Shown here: positions 11,410 through 22,744 of the stretch, in pieces
How positions within the stretch are numbered: position 1 is the stretch's first letter
Layout of the letters: each line of letters begins with the position of its first letter
Assembly: GCA_001969505.1 (NCBI GenBank)
Contig: LSSK01000856.1
Location: 1 to 35,541, forward strand
Direction of reading: 5' to 3'
Length of the DNA stretch: 35,541 nt
Source: Zancudomyces culisetae
Taxonomy: Eukaryota > Kickxellomycota > Harpellomycetes > Harpellales > Legeriomycetaceae
Notes under the pieces: generated by a model
What the model was told of the DNA's origin: nothing
Databases searched by the model: none
Seen by the model: the letters and a program-made list of their open reading frames with translations, nothing else
Position numbers and translations under genes: made by a program

Positions 11410-12722
11410 ATGAATGCAGAGGACTACATCAAAAAAATAAAACATAAATCACTTAGGGTGCCCCGCGAGCCAACCCCAGAAGTAATAGAACCCGAACAAG
11501 CCGCATGCAGACCCTCGATCTTAACCAGAAAAAATAGACACCATGATAGTTATATTACAAACACCGATAGCTATGACGATATTACACTGACGGTTATAGA
11601 CCTTAAGGAGTGCCAGAAAGACAAAAAAACTGATTCCGATGTACACAGTGATCAACACTCTTACGAAGCCCCTCAAGAAAGCAAACAGTCGTTTCTCTCA
11701 AAACTAAAGAAGGTCAGGTATAAAAATATATTGCCTGTGGTGATTTACATTCTTGTTTTTGTGGTTTTTTCTATTCTGACGTACATTTACAGAGATGAAG
11801 TGGTAGAGTTTCTAGACAGCATGTCTACCTGGTTTGAAAAAATACATATTTGGTAAGTTCAAAAAGAATAGTTCTGTTTACTTTGAGAGTAGGTATATAG
11901 GAAACACACACGCATATATATATATACATATTTAAATTTTTATCTCAATAGGGGCTATTTTTTAGTTGGAGGCGTGATATTTCTTCTTTCTTTCCCCCCA
12001 ATGATCGGCTATGCTAAGGTTGTTTCGCTCTCAGGCGTAATATATGGGTTTCCCAAAGGATTTACCCCTGCATATATTGGTGCGCTGCTTGGTGGCGTAG
12101 CTTGTTTTATTTTGGCGAGAAAGTACAAAAAAGGATACTTTAAAAAGCTGAGTGAGGCTAGCACAACGGTACAAGACTTTGTAAAAGTGACAGAAAAAAA
12201 GGGATTCTGGGTAAGTAGCAGAACTATTACTTCAATAACTTTCAATTATTTCATTAAAAGCGCGTATATGTGATGTAATACAGTAATAAGCAATTTATAA
12301 AAAACTAACTAAAATTCAATGTAATTAAACTAAATGAACAGCTTCTTTTGATGTTCAGATTCGCACCATATCCATACAGCCTCACTAATCTACTTTTGGG
12401 TTACTCAAGTATTGCATTTTGGTTATTTTTTGTTGCCACGGCACTTGCACTGTCCAAACTGCTCATCCATGTTTATCTAGGATCTGTTTTAGTACAACTT
12501 CTCAGAAGTATGGGTACAAAGCATGCAGATGCCGGCATGGATGATACAGGAGGCAAAAAAAACGAAGGAATGGGCAACGAAATATACTTTATGATTGGGC
12601 TGGGAATTTACATGGTGTTGTCAACAATATTTTTTACTTGGCTGATGAAAAGAGAGGCGCGGAAAGCGAAAGAAAAGGAAAAAATTCAGCAGGACCAGAG
12701 TTACGACGTCGAAAGATATTAG
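11410..12722 (+). CDS. TVP38: TVP38/TMEM64-family membrane protein (VTT domain)
   Basis: Three exons, 11410-11852, 11952-12210 and 12342-12722, give 360 residues. Intron 1 (99 nt, GTAAGT...AATAG) splits a Trp codon in phase 2. Intron 2 (131 nt, GTAAGT...ACAG) is phase 0 and has a CTAAC branch-like site near 12305. The joined protein has a hydrophilic N-terminus, a first membrane span (about ILPVVIYILVFVV), then the VTT core: FPPMIGYAKVVSLSGVIYGF, a glycine-rich span, and the family signature RFAPYPYSLTNLLLGY formed at the exon 2/3 join. Further spans and a Lys-rich tail follow. Yeast Tvp38 is a Golgi protein, and relatives TMEM41B and VMP1 are lipid scramblases; scrambling here is inference. 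The ATG at 11410 has A at -3 and is preferred to an in-frame ATG at 11359. It converges on COP1. Confidence 0.9.
11913..11931. repeat. AT microsatellite in TVP38 intron 1
   Basis: A short TA run within the first TVP38 intron, upstream of the acceptor at 11950-11951. Confidence 0.5.
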
Positions 12723-13117
12723 CACATATGCATTCAGTATTTAGTATTTAACACTTATTATAGTTTTTTTTAATGTAACTATTGTATTGCAATCCGTTTT
12801 TGTAACTCGGTTTGTCAGCTACACATTAATCATAATTATTCATTTATATTCTAAAATGCATTTGTGGATAACCGTGGTGTAAAATCGTCAAGAAAAAACC
12901 AAAGTTAGTTTATGAAATAAATCCCTTGGATCAAATCAAGGTTTGGTATCTTGAAAAAAGCCTTGCAAATAAAAAAATACTATTGGTAAATGCGGTTGTG
13001 ATGGTGGTGGGAATGAATGGTGGTTTACATACTCGCTCCCCGCCTGTGGTAACCGAACAAAGTTTTACACGGCTAAAAAATGCTCCAAAGCAGCAAGATG
13101 TGAGTGAAGGCCGAAAA
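12723..13117. other. Convergent spacer between TVP38 and COP1
   Basis: This 395-base spacer holds the 3' ends of two convergent genes. An open frame enters COP1 antisense from 12926 and is a shadow. I see no RNA gene. Confidence 0.5.
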
Positions 13118-16100
13118 TCAACACAGTTTCAAAATTCTAACCAAACCAGTACTGTTGGCACTAATCATGGTGTCAGAATCCCTCTTCCAACAAACAGCAC
13201 TGACAAAATTGTCCTTGTCAGGACCAGTGGTTCGAGTGGATCTGTCCTCAGGCTGTAAACCATCAAAGTTATAAGTAAGTACGGGTTTTGATAGGGAGCT
13301 GTTGTATGTATAAACTACATTATTCTCGCTTCCACAACTAATCCAGTCGTCACCACACGAAGAAATGGCTAGGCCGACAAAGTTCTTCTCGTTGGTGTGG
13401 CCAACAAATGTTCGCAAGTCAGTTTGAGAAGCCAGATCCCACAGTTTCAAAGTGTTGTCTGTCGAAGCAGAAACTACCCTATTGTCTGACAGAAACCTTA
13501 CATATGAAACAGCTTTCTTATGCCCAGAAAGGAGATACAGAGGATTCTTGGGCTGTCGTAGATCATAACAATGAATGTTGTGATCTGCAGAACCAAAAGC
13601 AAGCAGATTGCTATCAGATGGGCTAAATCTAACAGAACACACGTTTGCCTTCCCTTCAAGAGTTAGTACAGAAGACCGAGACGTGGTAGACCAAACTTTA
13701 ACCCTGCCATCGTCACCCCCACTGCATAGCCGTGTTGGTGCAACAGTCGAGAAATCAACAGACCAAGCACGCTTTTCATGCTCATTGTACTGGGCTGTAG
13801 AAGTACCAGTGCGGCAATCCCACAGAGTCACAACACCTTCGTAATCTGAACAAGCCAGTTGTGACTTTTTTGCTGGGCTGTAGGAAAGGCAGCTTATTTT
13901 AAATCGGTTGCTAATCGTAAGTGAACATGAAATGGGCGATATTACGCTGTGGTCTGCAGAAGATGATCCAGATTTTGGCGTTGAATAGCCATTAAAGCTC
14001 TCATGCTGTGAAGAAACTGCTGATTCATCGTTGTTTATGTCCGATTGGAATGGGTAAAATTCATCCGTATAAGACAGATGGTTATTACTTTCGAGAATTT
14101 CCTGGTTTTTTCGAAGCCACGAAACACGGTTTTTGCTGTACTTAGTTATTGTTGCCCACTGCTCCGCATCCTGAAGCACTTTTTCATAAGAATAAAGCTT
14201 GATTTTTCGAGTAACGCCAGCAACCGCAAAAATTTCATTATCCTTATCAAATTCAATGCTAGCCACAATCGCAGAGCCCAGAGAATTATCGCCGTACCTG
14301 AACGTAGCTTTAGGAACAAATTGTGTATGTTTGGATATCCTGTTAAGTGTATTTGATAAGTTGGCTCTGTTTGATGTTAGCGCAGGTGGAGGGCCTCTGG
14401 TTCCAAAATACAAATCTTTCAGATCATCAAAGTGATCTATTATCCGTTTTTTTTGTAAATCTGTTAGCCCAACCCCACAATCATCTGTAGAGTTGGGTCC
14501 TAGCTCTAGTTGATCAATCAACTTGCTCGCTGGCACCTGTGCCACATCCTTGGGCTTTACCGTATTCATCAAATCGGTTTGCGACGATAGTGACTGTAGA
14601 TCGTTTCCTACACACTTCAGTTCCAAATTCACTGCCTTGAGCTCTCTTTCCTTGCTTTTCTGTAGCAAAATAAGAAAATACCTCATTAGTCGTGTTTGCA
14701 GCTCCGTGGTTTTACCATCCACTTCTCTCCATTTATTTCCAACTATTTCTAGCAAGCACTCTACATGCTCCTTGCTCAAGTAAAATCCAGATTTTAATAT
14801 CTTTTCGACATTATCAATTAGCTCCTCCCCGCTCCTAATATAGTTACGTTTCATATCGCGCATGGACGCAAACACCTCTATATCCTCCGTAATCCGATTA
14901 AGTGCAAAGTTTGGAAAAAGCTGCTCTTCTGATACTTCTGTGTGACAACATGGGCAATCATCTTCAAACTCCAGGTGATCTTTGATACAAACATAGCAAA
15001 ATGTATGTCCGCAGATGGTCATAAACGCCTCTTTTATCCGTTCTAAACATATTGGACACTTGAGGTACTTTTCAACCCCCAGCTCGGGAGACGCTTTGGT
15101 TTCCATTTTTTCTTTTTTTACGCTCTCTAAATCTACATTTACATCTACACTTTCGTCTTCACGTTTATTACTATCGGTGGACTTCTCAAAAATTATCGGT
15201 TTCGAGATACAGCTGCTGTTTTTTGAAGCAACTTTCCCACCACCGTACTCAGTGCCAGTAGGACTTGTTTTTGCCGTGTCAATATCAGTATGATCAGGTT
15301 CTAAATACATTTCCGTTTTTGATACCTTTACCTCATCATTTTCGATCAAGTTTTCCTCCGATCCCCCCGTCCGCTTTCTTTTGAGTGAATCGAATTTTGT
15401 AAAGGTAGCTGCTCTTGAAATGTCTACTGCATCGGCTCTATATTTCTCTTTACCAGACATTACGGAGGCAGACTTACCATTACTGATTGGGTTCAACTGA
15501 GTAACTATTAGTTGTATACACATATATCGGTATAGTGATTTATAAAATAAGAGATAACCGGTTTTTAAGGTAATGATCGTACCTGGACCCTCGTTCATTT
15601 CATGTATCGTTTCGCCACTAGACACTCTCTCTAGAGTTTCCCCTGATTTTTGGATTTCTATAGCATCATGTTCAGGGGTGTAATTTGGTCATTATTGTTG
15701 TCAATTTCAACGTGATATATATATTTTTTGACTCAACATAAAGAAAACCGCCATGTTTATTTAGTGTTTTGACATATTACTTACCGTCCCACTCTTGCGT
15801 ATATGGCGCAGAGGCACGTTTTCTAGTCTCTTTTTTTTGTGCCTTGGAGTTTGAATTATTCAGAGAAGAGAATGAGCCTAGCTTGGTTGGAGATTTACTT
15901 CCAGAATACATTTCCCCAGCTTGTATTTTAAAAATATTTGAGTACTCGTGAGCATTCCCAGAGGTCCGATCTCGAGATTGAAAAATAATACTACTTGTTC
16001 CAGTTTTGGGGTTGGATTTCCCATCTCCTACTTGTAAATGAGAATTATTTCTGTCTGCTATTTGTACACTGCTTTCTCCCGCAACTTTTAGAGTTTGTGA

Positions 16101-16289
16101 GTTTTCAACCAAATCTTTTGTAATATATACTGGTTTCTCGTGCTCGTTTTCGGTACAGGTAGATTCAATCAAGGTGCTTTGTGAAAAAGGCTCCTTTGAT
16201 TTTTCTGAAAGCTGCTCGCTGTTTTGTTGTTCATCGCTGTTGCCTTGCGTTTCCTTTTCATCCCGTAAGTTGTCTAGCTCTTCATCCAT
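13118..16289 (-). CDS. COP1: COP1-type E3 ubiquitin ligase (RING, coiled coil, WD40)
   Basis: Proposed exons on the minus strand are 16289-15785, 15657-15583 and 15504-13118, giving 988 residues. Intron 1 (127 nt, GTAAGT...TATAG) is phase 1 and joins in frame. Intron 2 (78 nt, GTACGA...AATAG) is also in frame if retained, so it is uncertain. The RING finger has C343-X2-C346-X11-C358-X-H360-X2-C363-X2-C366-X10-C377-X2-C380. A coiled-coil-like helix follows, then seven-bladed WD40 repeats from about 593 to the end. COP1 hallmarks include FRYGD, SDYEG, EHEKRAWSVDFS, SADHNIHCYDLR, SGHKKAVSYV, GHTNEKNFVGL, SAVCW and ANSTG. A Ser-rich insert of about 70 residues sits early in the propeller. COP1 ubiquitinates transcription factors in plants and animals; targets here are unknown. 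The Asp/Glu-rich first exon (ATG in AAAAATGG context) is disordered and could instead be a separate gene. A more upstream start at 16379 needs a non-ATG codon check. Confidence 0.92.
15505..15582 (-). other. Possible 78-nt intron of COP1 (frame-neutral)
   Basis: The segment starts GTACGA after CCAG and ends CAACTAATAG. It is an exact multiple of three and has no stop in frame, so retention would add 26 mostly hydrophobic residues between exon 2 and exon 3. Its AT-rich content and out-of-character translation favour an intron. The weak point is the branch-like CTAAT lying right at the acceptor. The alternative CAG acceptor 8 bases on would give an immediate frameshift and stop. Confidence 0.45.
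15658..15784 (-). other. COP1 intron 1
   Basis: The donor GTAAGT follows the last exon 1 base at 15785, and the acceptor TATAG ends at 15658. Reading across the join in phase 1 keeps the COP1 frame open, and the stop codon of the upstream open frame (15777-15779) falls inside the intron. This is the main evidence that the small upstream frame belongs to COP1. Confidence 0.7.
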
Positions 16290-18169
16290 TTTTATTGAAA
16301 AAAGCGCAAAGAAAACTTTAGATTCATGTGTATTGTTTCTCTTACACTGCTTTTCTAAAATTGGTTTAATTATTTCCAATACACTTTTTAGAGAACTCTT
16401 TTTATTTTTGTTGGGAAATGTTTTATAATCTAATAATTAAGTTTGGTTTTTTAATTTTGGGAAATTCTAGTGGTTAGGAGCAAAAATCAAGTAATCGGAT
16501 TTTTGCAATAGTTAGAACAAAAAGTTACAAACAAAAACAATTTTGCTTCAGAGCATCATGTAACTCGGGATATCTATTATACAGCAGGATGTGTCAAATA
16601 CAAAAAAAAACAACCTGTTAACATTTTATGAGATGCCGTCGTGGCGTAGTATTTATGCACATCTTGATTTTATCCACTATTAAACTTATTCATGGTACTG
16701 TTGCCATTTGCTATACACGTCCACCTCTTTCTATTAAAATACTTTGAATACCCTCCTCCTTCTAAAAATACACGCATTTATCGTTAAATGAAATCCCATT
16801 CAAAATTATGTTGTTTACAAGAAATAACACAATTCATCAGGACAGTGTATTGTTAATTTTTTATTGTTACAGCAATTATTGACAGCATCAAAAATGCGAG
16901 CCATTAAAATCATCTTGCGTTCCTTTGCATTAATATCAAAGTAAACGGTTGTTGTGGATTTTCAGGTCACCACGTCGCTTTTTTATTTATTTATTTTAGT
17001 TCTGAAGTCGTACCTAGTATATCATACTATTATGATAGATAGAAAGAGAGAAATAATACATTTGACGTCAAAATTGGCTAGTGCATGTAAATTGAGGTGG
17101 ATCTTAAATTCATGCAACTATCTAAAAGCATAGGTTATTGAGAGTTGGTAAATGAAGGAGGAGGGGATTCTGAGTAAACACACTTTTCCCCTTTTTAATG
17201 GTGACCAAATAGATTAGATCACCTACTGCTTACTGGGACTTGGGGGTCAGATCCTTACATTTTTATAACAGATACTGTATAATGAAAGTGTATCATAAAT
17301 GGTATGGAGTATTTTTGTTTCGTGCCATTCTTTCACAATAAGCTCAGGATATACCACATAAACAATCGTTCAATTTTAACTTTAACCCACTTTCCCCTTT
17401 CCATTCTTTGCTGTACTAGCGATAGATACTTGATCTCCTAATATCAGAAGTTGCGTTCAAAATAAAAAAAAGATTACATTTCTGGTGCAACTGTGCGTTC
17501 CGGTGCTGTCTTGGATAACTCATCACGATGGTTAGAGAAGTGCAACAATTAGTCAAACAAGATAATTGGTAATGTCAAAAATTGCAATACGGATAGATTG
17601 ATATGCTCTCGCTCCTTCGCGCTTTTGAAGTGTCCATAATAATTCTGGGAATTATACATTCTTTATTTTATCTACCTTTGCCTGTGATTCGTAATCCAGT
17701 ATTTCCAAATATTTGTTTATTATTCATAACCTTGTTTTAGGCTAATCGAATACTCGTTCTCTAAAAATAGACATATCTATTCGCCTACACGTAGTAAGAC
17801 TTTTCTTTTTCATTATTTTGTTGGTGGACAAACTGGAATGCATAAATCTTTGATAAACAAACAGATCATACATCAATAAAATTGTAAATGCGAGATTTGT
17901 GGGTAAGTATAATTAGCACTGAATTGTTTGGCAAAAAATAGATTATTCCGCAAAACCAAGGCAAGAGTTCTGCAAATAAAAGCAATCAGAAATACTCTTT
18001 GGTATACTCTATTGGAACTTAAATAAGATTACTCAACTTGATTCACTACAGAACCCGCTGTTTTTTACGAGACAAATTATGTGTTTACCAAAAGAAGAAA
18101 AACATGAGAGGAGAGGAGAGGAATAGATAAAAACAAAGCTTGAGTGAGGTGTGTTATCGGTTTAAACAA
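16290..18169. other. Divergent spacer upstream of COP1, no gene seen
   Basis: About 1.9 kb between the COP1 start and the decayed frame at 18170. It should contain the COP1 promoter. I see AT-rich sequence without a long open frame. A tiny ATG plus GTAAGT at 17888-17908 could make a short leader exon, but nothing convincing continues it. Confidence 0.5.
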
Positions 18170-18601
18170 ATGGCTAATATCGCACCAGTGGTATCATACC
18201 CATTTATTGTTGATGTATATCGTAATCAATTAGCCAAATTAAACTAGTGGTACCCTATTCCATCTAATATTACATTACCTCCAGCTGGTTTAAATATGTT
18301 TATGGAAGAGGAAAGATGTTTGGTGACGATTTTGAAAAATGCAAATTCAAAATGCGTTACATTGCGAGTCCTAAATAAAAAGGGAAAATATAATTTTGTT
18401 TTAATAACAGCTTTTGATATCTTAATATATTAAAATGATTCTGCTTTTGTCGTTTGAATTCATCATTTAGGTATAGATATTTTTTTCAATAAAAGATATA
18501 GAAATAAAACTCAGTACCGCCAACCTAATGGTGTACAATTACTAACTCTAGAAATTATTGAAGTTCATGCAGAAAAGCTTGTAGATAACCCAGAAAGTTA
18601 A
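18170..18601 (+). pseudogene. Candidate decayed protein-coding frame, unknown family
   Basis: One reading frame of 144 codons runs from an ATG in good context (AAACAAATGG) at 18170 to a TAA at 18599, interrupted by three in-frame stops: TAG at 18245, TAA at 18431 and TGA at 18455. The open parts look like globular protein rather than AT-rich noise, for example WYPIPSNITLPPAGLNMF, RCLVTILKNANSKCVTLRVL and RYRNKTQYRQPNGVQLLTL. No pair of normal splice sites removes all three stops and keeps frame; a 57-nt GTATCA...CTAG intron could remove only the first. I do not recognise the family. It ends ten bases before the ATG of the next gene, after a short A tract. It is probably a pseudogene; chance openness is the main alternative. 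Confidence 0.4.
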
Positions 18602-18610
18602 AAAAAAATA

Positions 18611-21600
18611 ATGATAGAAAATTTCGATTATAAAGAATTGACTCTGGGCGATCCTGTGTATTCTAAACAAGAAAAGAGAGAGCTGAGAAAGATAAAAAAT
18701 GTTTTGGGGCATCCAAAACTCATGAAGTATGTGGCTCAGGGTGACATGGTCACTGCTGTTCACGAACCACATGCAAAGCGGGAAAAGAACAAATACAGCA
18801 TTTCAAGGGATAAAGAGGTGCATGATACTATGAAGAAGATTGGGCTTGGGGAGGAAAATAGTGAAGAAAATGCATATGAAAAGAGCAAAAGGGAGCTAGC
18901 CAAGCAGGATGAGACGGATTTTAAAAAGCTAATAAAGAAATATAAAAGAGAATCCAAAGTGGATTATGATCATGTTGAAAATTTTGAAAAGCAGCTATCA
19001 AAAAAATATGATAGATACGGCTCGATATGTTCATTTAATTCTATAGACAATGATATCGGGGATGCGGAAATTTCGCTTGTTGATGGTGGTGCAACAACAA
19101 CACGGAGTAGAAATGAGGTTCCGGATTTGGATTTAAGTTTAGATTTAGATTTGGATATTGATAACTTAGAGGATATTGTAAAAAACTATGAAGTTTATGG
19201 ATCTGAACCAGAACTTAAAAATAAACAAGGAAGAATATGGGAAAATGAGCCTGGAAGTAAGCTGATTCCTGGGGCAAGATCTAAGGCTTGTTTCAAACTC
19301 AGTAGCAAGGATCCAACTGATTTGAAGTTTGTGGAACATCTCAAGCCAAAAGATGCTGCACAAGAGAAAAAAGAAACTGAAAAGAAAAAGCCCAAGAGAC
19401 TTCTCAATTTGGCAGAGCTCTTGGGTGGAGGGTCAGACGACGAAGAGGAAGATAATAATGTGGTTCCTGATGAGGGAGGTAATTCTCTGAATTTTCTTGA
19501 CTTTCTACAAAAAAAGGACTATAAAAAATCAGTTTTAAGAGGGGATGACTCGCGAAAGTCAAGATTTAAAAGACAGGGAACCAACGAGAAGAAAAATGAC
19601 GGAGGAAAAGGGACCCAGGGATACAAACTGGGGTTTCTGAATGAAATGGGTCAGCTGGCAAGCCCTGAAGAGACATTGGAGCAACATGTATCCAAGGAGC
19701 GACAGGAAAGAGAGTTGAGGAAAGTAAAGCTACAAGAAGAAAGAGATAAACTTGCCCTGAACTCTAGGGAGAATAAAAAAGAGTTGATGGGAATATTTGA
19801 GCTTATCTCTATGGGAATGGAGTCTACAGAAAACAACAAGGCTGAAGATGGGCAGGGCGTTAAGAAACCAAGTTTACTGATTCCAGAGAAGAAAAACAGT
19901 CTTGTTAATCATTTGAATGCAAAAAATGCAGCCAAGACAAAAGACGAAAGAGCCCAAGCCCGCAAGTTTGAGCCCGACTTTTATAGCACTGAGGTTGGAG
20001 ATGAAACCCAAGGAAGAGTGTTTTTTTCTGAGAGACAAAGAGATGAATATGAGAAAAAAAATGGTCCTATATATTACAAAAAAGTCAATAAAAGAGGTTC
20101 GATGTGTTCTACAGATTCTGAATTTGAAGAAGTACACGAGGATAATTACGGGCATGATGCCGACCCCCTGTCTAAACAAGGGGTGGAAAGTTATAAATAT
20201 CTACTCAGTGAGCAAATAGCCAAACAGAGGCAAGAGTTGGTAAATAAAACAAAGTGGATTGATGAGGTAGTTTTGGATGTTGGTGCCACAGGTGAATATC
20301 ATGTCAGCAATAAACCAGAGGAGCTTGTATACAAGGAAATTGATGAGCAGATTATTAGGCAAAGAACTCCAAGAAAAGACAAGCGAAAAGAAGGGAGCGC
20401 TATCAAAAGAAATGAGGAACAGGTTATAAACAAGGAAGAGCGGGTTTTTGGAGATATTCTCACCGCAGGTCCATTGGATAGTACAAACGAAAATTCCAAC
20501 CACGAAGACACCAATAAGACACACACAGATACAGAAAAAACGGATAGCAATGATAAACAAAGAGTATTGCAAATAAGTGGCTATGGGATAGAGTTGGTGC
20601 CACTAGGCAATGAGGAATCCAAGGATGTAGAAACTCCAAAAGAAAGTTACGAAAATGATATTATTGGTGGGGTTGTTGAAAATTATGTTGGTGGAGAAGT
20701 CATTTCGGATGATAGTAAAAATGGTGAGAAGGCACTTGAACCCGAGAGAAACGACAATGAGAAAATCCCCGGACCCGAGGTGGACATAGCCAAATATGCT
20801 AATGCAGAACAAAGGGATGTAGCTCCAGGTAGGTTTATTTACATACCGAGTCTTTTAAACTTTGTGTAACTAATGGAGTTGTTCAGTCATTCTACTTAAA
20901 CCATAAGTATGAGAATACATTTATACCCTATTATAAAGAAAAGGGTAAAGGCGTGGATATTTCTAACGGACACCGTGATATCGACGACTAAGGCGTCAAT
21001 ACTATCTATATAGTATAAATTTGGTTAACAAAAATTAGTATTAAAATAAGAAAACCTATATAAAATAGATACAGGTGTACCAAAGGAGGCCGAGCACACC
21101 CAGATGCTAGGCTACCCAATCGGGGCACCCAAAGAGGTTGATGGTGTAGCACAAGCTACTGCAGCTAGAACAAACAGTGTTAATGGTAAGGATCATGAAA
21201 ACATGCCTTCTGGTGATATTAGATACAAGGCAAGCTTTTTGGATCTTAGTAGTGATTCTAGTTTTGATCAAACCGCGGCAAACATTGAAGAGGATGTAGA
21301 GAAAAGCGTGGATAGTGGGAGTAAAAATAAAAGAAAAAGAAAAAGTAAAGCAAGTAAGAGAAAGAAATCATCAAGAAAGTCGATGATTACATCTTTATTC
21401 ACAAACAGGGATAGTGAAAATAAGAAACGCCTTGATGTAGTAGACTCGATGGATGGTAGGATGCCAAGAGCACATCCACACTCAGACTATTCCAGTGATT
21501 TTAGCATGAATACTGAGCGTGATAGAAACGAGACTGATGATGGTACCGGGGTAGATAGGCATAAGCGAAAAAGTGCTGGTGATGCACTTAAAGAATTACT

Positions 21601-22405
21601 TTTTAGGAGAAAATCTAAGCTCAGTTATAAAAAAAGATCACTTCCTGAGAACATCTCAGAATTGCAGGAAGATACTAACAGGGCACATTTTTTGAAAAGC
21701 ATAAACGAAGATACAGGTGCGAAAGAGAAGGAACCTAAAAATGAAAGAGATGAATCTGGAGAATATCTTTTGGCACAAAGCATAAACAATGGGTGGGAGC
21801 TAGTAGGAAACAAGAACGAATATAACACCGATGGAGGAAATGATGGTGATGATGAAAGTGATAAAAGAAACACACTCAATGAAACCCAAAATATTTCTTC
21901 AATGATAATGGCTGAACAAGAAGTTCCTCAAATGAAAAACAGCGAAGAAAAGGAGGAGGAGGAGAGGGGGAGGCAAGAAGAAGAGGGGGAGGGTGGTGTG
22001 TTCATACCAAGAAGATCAAACCCAAACACTCGAAACAGCCAAGCTTACATCAGTACCGAAGATGATAATGCCACACTATTAACATTAAATGAAAAAGATG
22101 GGGACACACACGATGAAGAGCCGTCTTCACTGATTGATGAGTCTGGTAGCCACAAAACGAGAAATGGAAGTGGTGTTACTATTGATTATGACAGACAAAA
22201 AAAAGAAGGAAAGGGAGAGGAAGGAAAAGGTGAGGAAGAAGGTGAAGAAGGTGAAGAGATGAGTACTACAACAAGGCCTGCTTATGCCAGTGGTGTTGGC
22301 ATACCCGAACATGGTGATGGTGTGGATGAAAAGACAGCGCCTAAGAAGAAAAAGGGTCTCAAAAAGTTATTTACAATATTTGGAAAAAAGAAGGGAACTG
22401 TCTAG
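18611..22405 (+). CDS. Large charged, probably disordered protein of unknown function
   Basis: Two exons, 18611-20828 and 21075-22405, give 1,182 residues. The intron (246 nt, CCAG|GTAGGT...ATACAG) is phase 1 and joins GTA GCT CCA G to GT GTA CCA in frame. Reading through the donor instead would stop after 13 more residues. The protein is very rich in Lys, Glu, Asp, Ser and Asn. The N-terminal 140 residues contain charged helical, coiled-coil-like stretches, and residues 172-189 form an Asp-Leu repeat. Residues around 820-845 in exon 2 carry a dense Lys/Arg cluster, a plausible nuclear or membrane-binding signal. The C-terminus ends in a basic amphipathic segment, KKGLKKLFTIFGKKKG. No catalytic motif, signal peptide or membrane span is visible. 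Cytoskeletal, cortex or nuclear scaffold roles are all possible; I make no functional claim. The ATG at 18611 has A at -3. Confidence 0.82.
19122..19164 (+). repeat. Hexanucleotide repeat coding Asp-Leu pairs
   Basis: Degenerate GATTTG/GATTTA units within the charged-protein gene encode alternating Asp and Leu. Similar units occur in the Bin3 gene about 9 kb away. Confidence 0.6.
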
Positions 22406-22744
22406 AATAAAAAAATGTAGGTGGCAGGGAAGGTGGGGTGATTTCTATAGTGTTTGTTATTATTGTTTTGTGTTCCAACTGACTAGTTAGATTTGGTTTA
22501 TTAGCTTTGTGTGTGATAGGTTTTCGTAACCAACTAAATATTTAACATTTACAACAGCTATTGTGGCTAAATGGTTAAAAAGTGGGCGAAACTTACAAAA
22601 AAAAAAGAACAAAAAAAGAAAAAGGGCTTGGATTGTAATTAATTTATGGTTTGGTGATATCAAATAATAAAGTGAAAAATAAAAGTGCTGAATATCTGAA
22701 AAAATAGGAAAAGGGCTAGGGATAAAATAATCAGAGAGTAATAA
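22406..22744. other. Convergent spacer, no gene seen
   Basis: This 339-base AT-rich spacer lies between the 3' ends of the charged-protein gene and WDR48. It has A runs near 22600. No RNA gene seen. Confidence 0.5.

Noticed and set aside
15497-15582. COP1 intron 2 using the CAG acceptor at 15497
   Set aside because: In the required phase it reaches a TAA stop after a few codons.
17888-18130. Short spliced leader: MRDLW then GTAAGT, acceptor CACTACAG
   Set aside because: The joined frame is under 30 codons with no recognisable character.
18170-18601. Stop-codon reassignment to explain the interrupted frame
   Set aside because: All three stop codons interrupt it, and the other genes here end normally at TAA, TAG or TGA.
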